The position numbers were made by a program, and so were the translations under genes. From Patiria miniata (Eukaryota; Echinodermata; Asteroidea; Valvatida; Asterinidae): a stretch of 64,000 nt of DNA. Position 1 is the first letter of the stretch. Each line of letters opens with the position of its first letter. Below, piece by piece: positions 12,301 to 24,300 of this stretch. Below the pieces are notes generated by a model. It made no database searches. It was not told the origin of the DNA and saw nothing but the letters and a program-made list of their open reading frames with translations. The stretch lies in the NCBI RefSeq assembly GCF_015706575.1, contig NW_024037059.1:41143058-41207057 (forward strand). Direction: 5' to 3'.

Positions 12301-15300
12301 TGAAAGCCAAGTCAAAACTACACGGCTACGGCTTGCGAACACACGCGTGCCTATGGAAGCGGCTGCAGCCACTTCCCATTGACAAGTGTTCATCCCAGCC
12401 ATAGCCGTAATATCGAACCCAGCCTTATTTATTGGAGTAAGAACAACATAATTTGTATGAGTACAGCCAGAATGGGGGAATGTGTGGCCTAGTGGTTAGG
12501 GTTCGTGACTTATAATCGGAGGGTCCGGGGTTCAAATCCAGCCGCTGGTCATATACTGTGTCCTTGGGCAAGCCACTTCACCCCCACTTGCCCCTCTCCA
12601 CCCAGGAGTATAAATGGGTACCGGCATTAGCTGGGGAGTAACCTGTGATGGACTAGCATCCCGTCCAGGGGGAATAGAAATATTCTCAGTCGTTTCATGC
12701 CACTGAAACCGGAGATAAACGCCGGCCTGATGAGCCACATTGGCTTGCGACAGACTTGACTTTGACAGCCAGAATGAATCCGCAATCATAGTTGAGATGC
12801 AAAGCAAATCTACCTTATTTCCCAGGTAGGGTCGGGGGGCACGCCAGAAGTAGTTATCGGCCTGCAGCTGCTTCCTAGCCTCCAGATGGTTGATGGCAAT
12901 CATGTTTGGTCCAGCGATGCGTGGGGTTACATAAGCAGAGGTTTCTTGATTGGTAACAATCCAGTCATTCATGTCTCTGATCTGATAAAAGTAAGAGTGA
13001 TGAGAGAAAGACAGAATACGAGAACAAATTAGACTTGTCAAGCAACTTGATGACACAGCAACATTGCCATGGACAACTGCTATGGTTATAAGGACGAAAC
13101 GTAATCAAAAAACAATTAAGTATTAAAAGCAGACGTACCTGCCGATACAGCCAATTATGGAATTGGTCGTAAGCCTCACCCACCTTTGCTTTGTGTACAT
13201 TTCTCACAGTGCTTGCGACCGCGTTTTTCTCAGTGCTTGTGACTGAGCTTGGCTGAGCTACCGTAATCACGTGACCAAAAATCATGATCTAATTGGTCGA
13301 TGCTCACTGTTTCATTGACAAGCAGGAAAGGTTATATACTGTCACTCAAATGATATGATGAAATACATCAGGCGTTACCTTTTCAATACCCCAGGGTATG
13401 CTCTCACACACAGTGGACAAGCCAAAACAGAAACACCTTGTGCACCCTGCTTCATCTTCCTCATTTAGATTGAAGTACCCGGATTTACACTGATCACAAC
13501 TCTGTCCAATCACATTTTCCTGAAAATAGAAAATCAAAAAAGAATTGACATCTTGAAAACAAAGTAATGCTTTGGAGGACAGAAAAATTGTTATGCACTT
13601 GCTTAAATGGGATGAGGAAATAGTCCCAGACTTTTTTACCTTTGAGATAGGCAATTTGATCATCCTCAAATTTTTGTGCTAATCAAATTAAAAAACCTCT
13701 AAAACAGAGCTAGTCAACCAGTGTTCCATATCATTCAAGTCAAGTCTGTCACGAGCCAATGTGGCCCATCAGGCTGGCGTTTATCTCCGGTTTCAGTAGC
13801 ATGAAACGATGAGAATATTTCTACTCCCCCCTGGATGGGATGCTAGTCCATCGCAGGTTACTCCCCAGCTAATGCCGATACCCATTTATACTCCTGGGTG
13901 GAGAGAGGCAAGTGGGATGAAGTGGCTTGCCCAAGGACACAATATATGGCCATTGGCTGGATTCGAACCCCAGACCCTCTGATCATGAGTCACAAACCCT
14001 AAGCACTAGGCCACACTCCCCCATATCATTATCAAAGTTAAAATGCCACTTACTTTACAGTCGCATGGTCCTTCGCAGGCATCTGGGTTGCGACTGCCTG
14101 CCAGGTTACATTGGCACGGCTGGCAGTATGGATAACCAAAGTAACCTCTTGCACATTGATCACATCGCTGACCGGCATAGCCTGGCTTGCAGAAGCAATC
14201 ACCTGGGTTCTGATGAAACGAGAAGCACGCTTACCTTGAATCAATCAATTCAATTCAATTCAATTCAATTCAAGAAAAACATTTATTCCATACTCCTTTA
14301 GAGAATACATCCATCAATAAAAAAGAAATCTGGTAAATAACAAGATAACAAAATCAATAAATATGTCTCAAAAAAAAGAAAATTAATACCAGTAAGATAT
14401 GAACTGAAGGAAATGAAATCATCAACAGCTGTAAAAGGAACACCATCATTTGCTCAATTCTACAAACATTGGTGATACAAAAAACATCTTGCAAAGGCTT
14501 GGCAAAAAAAATTGAAACAAAATTCTACTTTGGTCGACTTGAGTTGCTCTAAATACATTTTGGCACAAGCAAGATTTGGAATCGCAAGTCTGAAGATGGT
14601 ATGACTTACCAAGCCCTCATACATTCGGCTTTCATCCTTGGCACAGACAAGCAGCCTATTGGTTGTATCGTCTCTACGAGTACCCACAACACTGCAATCA
14701 CAAGCTGGTCAGAAAAATTATAAACAGAAAAAAATATTCAATAAACTTCACGTAAGATTGATCAGGGTTGTGAGTGGCCACTGTTAAAAAGAGCTGAAAA
14801 CACCTGAAAAAGGTGTAAAAAAGCTGAAATTTGGAAATCTCCTATACTTTTTTGTACACAGCAAGTGAAGGAAAAAAGCTGAAATCCAAAACAAAAAAAA
14901 GCTGAAATCAGCTTTAAAGCTGAGATTTCACACCCCTGATTGATATCAAAACCCTATTTTGTTGACTGCAACTGCATTAAGCACTCTACTGAAAACAAAT
15001 ATTTATTTCAGCTCAGTAGTCTGTTTTTGTAATTGTAAGAACATTTGCCTTTATCATGACGTCTGTCAAAGTACACTAGAATGTTAATCTGTTTTGCCTA
15101 ATGATAATAATGGCCAAGTTAAACGACAAAGTTTAGCACGCTATGTGCAAGCATGATAATTACCTAACCATGATAAAGTTGACAAAATGATAAAACCTGT
15201 GCCTTTTCTAGGCACTGTTTTGGCATTAAGTTTTGCTTGCTTAAGATTTGAAACATCTTTGATAAAAAAAATGAAGTTCCAACCAAGACTTACGGACACA

Positions 15301-18300
15301 GGGTTGTGGATCGTTAGTCTCTATTCCCAGCGGTCTGTACGTCCCATCAACGCACATCTCACAGTTGATCCCCGTGGTGCCATCACGGCAACCGACGCAG
15401 ACTCCGCCCCCTTCATAGTTACCATGGATATCCAGGCTTTGATGGGCCATGTCGACTGCCTCGTCATAGTAACAGGTATCAGAGTGGCCGTGACAGTTAC
15501 ATGCTGAGAGGGGGATGACACAAGGCAATACAGAGTTCAAAAGGAGAGTTCAAAAGTTGAAGTAAAAACTCAAAATGCTCCTTATAAAAAACATCTTTCG
15601 GTCAGATGCAATTTCATGGAAACAAATCTTTCTAAATAAAACAAAATTAGGGCTACTGAGAATCTTCTGGTGTAGTAATTGAAAACCATGAAAACCAGAT
15701 TAAGTTGAATCCATTCAAGTTATTAACAAATCGACCATCTATTTTCAAAATGTGGGAAAACTTTGGAAGAAGCGTCAGATTTTTATAGGGGCATAAATAG
15801 ATTCTTAAATGATTGTCTTCCTTTTTATACAAATCAGGTCTGAATAATGGCTTTTGGCCTCTCTCTGATTTCAAAGTATAGCTTTTAACCCATTTGTCCC
15901 TGTATCGCCCCACAACGCCCACCACATTACTCCCTGTGCTGCCCCAAACTGTCCACGCACCCTTGGTTTTTATGGATTAAACAGGGAATAAAGACAATAA
16001 TTATGAAATGCAATGTACTACAAAGTCAGTGCTAATGTGTTTAGGCGCTCAACTTGTAACAGCAGTATATAGGAACACTCCGAAGTGGTTTGTGTCGTTT
16101 TTCAATGAAATTACTTCACTCCAATCAAATTGAACGGCAGAGATGTTGGCTTACGTTCACACTCATTGCTCTGATCCCTACTGCCTGGCTTCCAAGTTTT
16201 CTGGACGAATCCCTGGCAGCATTCATTACAGCTTTCACCGCAGGTGTTATGCTCACAGACACACTTCAGCACCTGTTTGCAGAGATGATTAATCATCAAG
16301 CTAATTGATATCAAATTAAGTCAAACATTAATAAACATGCACAGACATTAGCCTATGCGATACTTAAGTTCAAGAACAAATTTCCGTATTTAAAAATTCA
16401 ACTTCCAATAAAACAAAATTCTTGCAATTTAACAAGTGGTACTTCAGAAAAATTTTGAAGAGAAAGATGTTTGTAATTAAAAAGTCATAGCCGGCTAATT
16501 TTTGTGCCATATAGCGTTGTCACATATACCTTAATTTCATTCTCAACTCTAAATAATTCTGTTAATTTCATTTAAAATGACTTCTGTAATTGATCAAAGA
16601 TCGCCATGGTTGTTTTCTTTTGGTTTAATCTTTACTTGAGCCATAAAAGTATATCGTCAAAACTCTATGAAATGAAAAAAAAAAAATATTTTACAAGAAA
16701 GTTGTACATACCGGTTGATCTGGTGCTACTTCTGGGTCTTGTATGCAAGAGCTGGCATGACCGAAGCATATACACTGCCCTCCTATAGAGATATCCTTGA
16801 TGGAGTAGAAATACTGCCAACACAATCGCAAAATATAGATTGACTCAGTTATTCAAATACTACATTTCTCACAAAAATAAACTAATTTGCATATTGCATA
16901 TTGATCAGGAATATGCAAGTTCACTTTTACAGGTAATGGGAGACTGAGGACTCCCTGAAAAAAAAAATTATAAAGAAATGATTTTTTTGGTAAAATAAAA
17001 TTTTAATTATAATACCATCAAGAAAGAAAAACAAAAAGCCAAGCTCCCAACGAAAAACTGCCCTTTCTAATTATTACATCGCCTTCCAAATTCAAGTTAT
17101 TTACACTATTTTCAAGGTTATCCCAAATAATAAATGTTGATGTTACAAGTCTCCCCTCTGTGTGTGGTCTTATCATACAGAACACTACATTTAAAGTACA
17201 AATTTTAAATAATTTACACAAGTAATATACACAAAACTGTTCTTCAAAGATTCTATAAGTGTTGCTTTGAGGTCAAAATAATGACCACTTTCATTCCTAA
17301 TTTATAGATCCCCGGCCAAAACTTGTAACTCAAATTTCTAAACAAACCAAAAATTCCTTTGAAGTTGACCAAACACCCCTGACAATTTACAAGCCCTAAT
17401 TTATGTTATCCAATACACTTCACCCAACAAATATAACAGTGGGCCTTTTAGAGGGCAAACAAGTAGTGTTCCCATACTGGTTACCAGTTGTGTATTTTTT
17501 TTTGTAAGGGCCGGCAGACATCTAGGCTACTTGCGAGTTAGCGCAGGGTTGAATGACCTGTCCGTAATTGTTAGGAAGTTGTCTTGGTGCTATTGCATCA
17601 ATTGCAAACTCACCGGGGTGTTCCTAAGTGCCTTAAATACACCCATTCATATACCCAAACACTGCATAATTCGGGCAATCAGGCGAACAATTTCTCTTGG
17701 CACCAAAAAGTGCACCAGAACCTCACAGCGGTGGGATGAAAACATAAACAAACCATCCGAAGAAGCTGCCGAAACGTGTTCCGAAAATTGTATGAAAACA
17801 GTCGGTTGTAATGAGGAAAATTTACCAACACAGTCTCCATGGCAACAGGATGGGAACCTCAAGGTCAAAAGTTCAACTCTGGATTCGGAACACTGTTTAC
17901 GTTTTGGCTAAAATTTAATTTTTAATGAGCGTTCAGGAAATGTCTGCCTATCAGAACCGCAGAGCTGAAATAATTTAGTTGACAGGAGAAGAATCTGAAC
18001 AGTTTGGCTGAGTGGATGGATAATGAGCTATGGTCCTACCCGTCGGTGTACGTTCTCGTCAATGAAGCCGTTTTTCCCATAAGCCATCAGACCCCCATGG
18101 AGTGTACGGATCTTCTGAAATCGTAGCCTCACAAATCTTGCAGCCATGAATTTCTGAAGCGATAAAGGAAAACGGAAATCTTCATCAAATAGCCAAATAA
18201 AATCAGGTGGTATGTTACATGTAAACAGCATTGTAATCTAGTCAAGCACAATTCAAATCACAAGTCATTTACAAGTCAATCACAAGCCAAATACAAGCCA

Positions 18301-21300
18301 ATCACAAGTCAATCACAAGTCAAATCACAAGTCAATCACAAGTCAATCACAAGCCAATTACAAGCCAAATACAAGCCAATCACAAGTCAAATCGCAAGTC
18401 AATCCTAAGTTAAGTCACTCACAAGTCTAGTCACTGGTTTTGGTCACATGCAACAGGGGATTAACAGTATCGCATGCTTAATGTCATTTTTCATTTGAAT
18501 ATCTTTTCACTTGAAAAAGCCCATTCTGGTTTGTAATTGACATGTGACAACTAATGATTGACTTTGTGATTACTTGTGATAATAGCTCTCAAATGAAAAG
18601 AATATGAAACCTTCTCTTTCTCAATCTGCCCAAATTTTCAGCCTATCTGAACCCACCCAGGGGTGTGAGTGACCACTGATAAAAATAGCTGAAAATAGCT
18701 GAAAACAGCTGAAAAAGGTGTAAAAAAGCTGAACTTGTGGAAATCTCCTATACTTTTGTACACAGCAAGTGAGGGAAAAAAGCTGAAATCCAAAACAAAA
18801 AAAGCTGAAATCAGCTATAAAGCTGAGATTTCACACCCCTGCCCACCCCATCTTCAATACTCAACTCCCCTTCCCCTCAAACTGTAACAAGAAATTTTAT
18901 TTTACCAAAGCACAGCCCCAATTATACATACCATAAGCGTCTCACTCGGGTTTCGTCGACTCGGCCTGCCGTTCACAATTGAGGTATGAATCTCGCCATT
19001 ACTGAGTGGCTCAAGCTGGGAATAATACGAGGTGCAGATGACTTCGTCATCTCTGATAAATCGATGCATCCCAATAGCTGGGGCAATGCCGTAAAGTCGT
19101 AAGCACTCCACGTCAGAGATGGCGTAATACTGCCATGGATTGAAGTTAATACCGTCTATTGAATGTTCTAGGATCCAGTTGCCAGGTCGGGGGGCATTAG
19201 CTGCTTTGACAATGATGTAGGCTATATTGAAGACCTGCAAGGCAAAGCAAAGGAACAGAATTTATCTTCCAAGAATTTGATACGCCACTTCCAATTGCTA
19301 TGAGCTACTCATGTGTTTAAAGTCAATGGCACAAAAAACCACCCCCCCCCCAATTTTTTTTTTTTAATTTAGTATTATCTTCAATTGATAGGCACTTAAA
19401 TAATTACCTGATTTAGTTCAAAGACTTGTCTGTGATGCAAGTGTTTAATAATTATGATAGATTTTTGGTATGCATTACAAAAATTTGATTATTCTGTAAC
19501 CTGTCAATGTCAACATATTTTACATACTTCATTGTAACATGGTTCCTCAATTTAAACTATTCAATATTAATTTTTCCACACCAACATTATAACATGAAAA
19601 AGTATTTGGGGTGGAAATTGAAAAACAAAACCACAAGCTACCTTTATCTGAGGATAAGATTGGAATTGAAATCTTAAGTTGTGAAAAATCACAAGGAGAA
19701 TCCCATGCAATGTAAAATCAGTCCATTTCCCAACTCTTGAGTTTGTTTACATGTGGATGAATTCCTCAGAGAAGAAAGAAAACACCCAGTGAATTACAAA
19801 GCTCCCCGGTCCATCATGGGAAACTACCCTCAAGTCACATGGGCAGAGATGGAGATGGAAAACTTCCATCGCCTGACACATGCCCCTCCCTGGTCTCCGG
19901 CCTGTCTCCACTGGCTGGTGAATTATGAAGGCAGTAAGTGATATGTTTTGACATCACATCTCATCATTGTACCAGGAGTGTCAATAAACTTCACCAGGGC
20001 GTTCAAGCACACCAGGCCCAGACCCCAAACCACAGGCCCCAGGCCACACAGGGGAGCGAGTTTGTTCAGAGGAAGTGATAGTTGGTATAATATATTGGTT
20101 GTAAATTCGACAGGGGCTGGAAATTAACTCTGCTGACCCTTTGCTACCACGCAATGTCTTATAAAGTATCATTTCTTGCAGATAAATTTCTTCAGGCAAT
20201 GTTTTGGTAAATTTCCCTTTTTTTCCAGTAAAATGTTACCAGCCTGCAAAGGCATCAGTTCAAATGGGAAGTATTAGATTTCTGGCAGTGGAAAATTGTG
20301 TTGGAGGTTACAATCCAACAACTACAAAATAAAGGATAAGGAAATGTGTAAACTTTTAAACAAATTAATCTGCTAATTTTTCTGATTCTCTAAGTAAAAT
20401 GGAAAGAGTCCATAAAATGTTTGAATTTGGAACTTCTTTTAACTTTTTGATTTGTAAAAGATCTTTTAATAATCAACTCTTTTTAAATCATGTTTCAGGT
20501 TCTTGCAAGAAATGTTACAGACCCTCCCCCTTCCCATTTGTTTTGCCCGGAACTGCAGAGATTTGATTTGATAATGTTACAATCTGGCCTCTTGAGACAG
20601 CCTCTTGAGACAAGTGGAACACAAAAATGGGTCAGAAGACTCCAGAAGTTGAAGTTGTCGGAGTGGCACATCTCCCAATTGTCCATTAGAGCATCTTGGG
20701 GAATCTTGACTCTCGGTATCTGAGGAGTCATTCAGGGAACTTGAACTCAAAATTTTACAAAGGATAATGGATTGATTGTCTCTGTCAGTGAACTGACATC
20801 CGTCATGTTTCTTAGTCATGCGCACCTGGAAATCTTGCCATGGGAAATGTTTCCATGTTTAGATCTGTCAGCGTGATCAATTCAGGTGGACAAATGAGAG
20901 CTCATTTGCGGACAAATGAGGGCCACAGGTTCAGCTGGCATGCCATCAAACTCAATAGGCAGTGATGCATTATACTGAAGGTTTCAAAATCGTACAAAAG
21001 TACAGTGTGTGTAGAACCCTCGGAGGAGGAAAGTTAAGACTAGTTTTCAACAACATTCCAAGGCCCATTTTGCAGCATTGTCAAACAGCAAATCTAGCAT
21101 TACCAATTTAACTCACATCTCTTTAAAAACCTTTAACTTAAAAATTCACCTTACCTAACTTCCACCCCCAAAAATATATAGGCCTACATGTACTTACATA
21201 ATAAATATAGCATTACTGGGGTAAAAGTTCCCTAAAATAGCTGCATTTTTAAACATTTTATGACATGTAATAATAAGCCGAAAACTATGTCTGACTTACC

Positions 21301-24300
21301 AGTGAAAACCTAATATTTACCTTGCTCTAAATCACATTATTTTGTTTAGTCTGTTTAATGACGTTTTTATCTGCTGACCTATAAAACAAATATATCATTC
21401 GATATTTTCTGAGGTCCTCAAAAATGTGACATTTGGATGAACTTTGCTGATAGTTTTTGGAGGGGAGTCTATTGGAACTGCTTGGGGTCGTTTATTGAGT
21501 GGTGTTGTAATAATGATTGACAAGCACACAGAGACACCTGTGGTATATAAGGGGTATGATCACGGGAATCTATTATCAATCTCACTGCTCGCCGTGCTAA
21601 CTGGGTTGGTAAATTGCTTCTGACACGTTTTGATCTGCGGATGGTTTTGAAACCAGGATTCAATGCCTTGGGCGAAAACATTTATTAAAAACCGCATTTT
21701 TTTTGTTTAATGCTGAAAACCCTGGAAGACAAATCCTGGGGTAGTGAGGGGTCAGTGGAATTATTTTATAAAAAAAAAATTAAGTTCAAACTAATTAAAT
21801 GATTTCTGACAATAGAACACCTGTATAAATACGGACAATTGGTGAAGTGGAAAACAGCGATGAAACCTGATACTACTGAAGTCGTGCTGCTGGATTTAGG
21901 ACAAGCACAAGCTGGGATGTAAGGTGAATGAGCCATACACGGCTTTGAGTAAAACCATTAAGGAATTTCAGTCCCTTTTTTTCAGAAGGCAAGTCCCAAA
22001 TGTGCAGTCTTAAATACGTTCATTGAAAAAAAAAAATTCCGACAATTTCTCTCAAACTTAAGCCGCACCACACTTGTACTACAGGTGTGCGAGTTGACAC
22101 CCCAAGGGGCAAGGGTAGGGGCATTATTGTCCACGTTGGACAGTTGGCAAAACATGTCGGTTAATTTTCAGGTTTACACAAATGTGCTCGAGAATTTGGT
22201 CAGGAATTTCAGGGATCGGGTGAGAGCTACATGTATATGTGCAGGCTGGTTTTAACCAGACAGAGGCAGATCTGAAAATACTTTTGCTGAGAAAAGAAAA
22301 AGAAAATTCTGCCACCAAAAACCTATATGCAAGACGTAATTTATATAACAAAGGTAGCGAAGATAATTTAAACTGGAGCAATTCTGTGTAACCATCTATA
22401 CCCAAAAGCATATGAAATTCCATTCAGATTACACTTGAAAACTGATACCCAACTCTGAACCTACAGCACAATATCCAATTGAAAAAAAATCTGAAAATCT
22501 GCTTAACTTCTTATTGCAGCTAAGCTTGAGTCTCATTATATACAATGTCTGGGCACTGCCGGCGAATCAGCGATTAGAAACACGATACATTTAAACCATT
22601 TGCCTGGGCCATGTTGCCTGATGAATGGGTAAATCTTGGTGAGCAATTTCGATGTACATCCATCCACACTGATACTTTTTTGGTACAGTCTGTTCCTACC
22701 AGTTTTTGCTGGACCAGAAGGACCAGGTCAGGCCAGCTTGCAATCGTCTAACTAAGTCACTGACTGACTGACTGATAGGGTCCTTACTGATATTCCAAAA
22801 TATTGACACTGTCGGGTCCAGCTCTACTTAGCCAAGCTTAATCTTGTTTATTTATTTATCGAAAAAAACTATTCAACTAATACATTGTGATGGGGTATAA
22901 CAGCAGCCATACCTTGTTTTTTTTTGTCGAGATAAGAATAAACTCATTCATATCCCATTCCAATTCTGAACGGAGCTGAACTTTTACCCTTTGTTGGCAC
23001 CAAGGTACAGCTGTCCAGTGAAAGGAAAATCCCCAAGCACAAGCAACTAAACCTTCAGGGGGACTCCAATGAATATGATCCATAAATAACCCCAGGTTAA
23101 AGCTGGAAAAATGCTTCCGAATTCTCCGGGCATTATGGAAAAAATTGGCTCTACGACTCATGGGACTACTAGTGAAGAAAATTGCAGGAAGCAATGTGAT
23201 CAGAAAGATCATATTTTATGTACACTGCTGACAAGTGTACATAACATTAAAAGTAATTTTCGGTTGAACTAAGAAATTTAGTGAATTCTGAATATTAGTG
23301 ATTGGGGCTTCTAAAAATGGTGACAGAAAGTTTTGCAAGTGTTCAAATCTCAAAATGAAACAATGTGCATCATTTTTCACATACAGTGAGATGGCTAAAA
23401 TAAACAGCTAAAAGTAATTGGTCAAAGGTACTGTAATAAGTTGTTAACAAAAATTCATACATTCTTGTTCTGTAGTTGTGGGGACATACCGGTACACTCG
23501 TCTGTACGAGGAATTTGTGGGGACAGAAAATGCTGTGGGGACAGCAAAAAAAACCCATAACTTTGTCCAAATTTTTTGCCTTACAATAAAAACCCTCCCG
23601 TAGGCCTACCCAGTAGGCAACAGCAGGCGAAGATAAAGGACTGACCCGAGAAATATAAGATGGTTGGTCACATTAAGCTTGCTCTTGTAAGAGGTAACAA
23701 TACCTGGTTATAATCCAAATCTCTGGAAGAAATATGATCCCTTAAATTTTTTACACATTTCAAACAAAGCTATTCCAGGGACAATGCTCCAAGAAACATC
23801 ATTATTGCGACAAAGAACCTGATTACTTGGAGAATTTTTCATTTGGAAGCAAACAATAAATCCAATTTACTTAATGGCCCTGAATCAACCCTAAGTTACA
23901 ATATGACCTTCCCACAATTTATTTACAATTCATACAAAGAAATAAAAGAACTTTGTAATTTGAATTTTGATGGGCATGATATAAACACCACCAGCAGTGG
24001 CTCCATGTTGTCTGAGGTCGGACTCAAATGTTTCTTTTTATATCAGACAAAAAGTGCAACTTCTTCAGCCACAAGTGACTGAAAACAAGATTGCGTTTCC
24101 TGAAATTAGACAAGTCTGTGAAAAATGTTTGCCACCACAATTTTATAGAAGATTAAGAAATCAAGTGATTGTACAAAGAAAAACATTTGTAAGGATCATT
24201 TTTTTGAAACCAGGCTTACATGTATGTTCTTTACAGAAACAAGAGTATGTGGTTCACAAGATAGAGGAATTGGCTGTATAATAGTTGTTAAACATGCTTT

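Larger units (their letters stand above)
388..14609 (-). other. Laminin introns 8-29, general content
   Basis: Introns between exons 8 and 30 are mostly 0.2-1.8 kb. Beyond the elements listed separately I see nothing in introns 12, 14, 16, 17, 18, 19, 23, 26, 27 and 28 except short homopolymers (G run near 1387, C run near 1497). Intron 15 (8496-10307) holds the 526-bp TTAA-flanked element. Intron 20 (5280-5818) has two weak tRNA-like B-box remnants near 5540 and 5760. Intron 13 has another near 11370. Confidence 0.55.
14705..18931 (-). other. Laminin introns 3-7, general content
   Basis: Intron 7 carries a 176-bp CAGGGTTG-ended element. Introns 5 and 6 show nothing I recognise. Intron 4 (16814-18039) is AT-rich without a recognisable feature. 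Intron 3 (18154-18931) holds a minisatellite and a second copy of the CAGGGGTG-ended element. Confidence 0.55.

Noticed and set aside
21469-21681. Minus-strand frame with [19 protein letters not shown], faintly like the end of a LINE reverse transcriptase domain
   Set aside because: No catalytic YxDD motif, no neighbouring homologous sequence and no LINE tail are seen. The resemblance is too weak to annotate.
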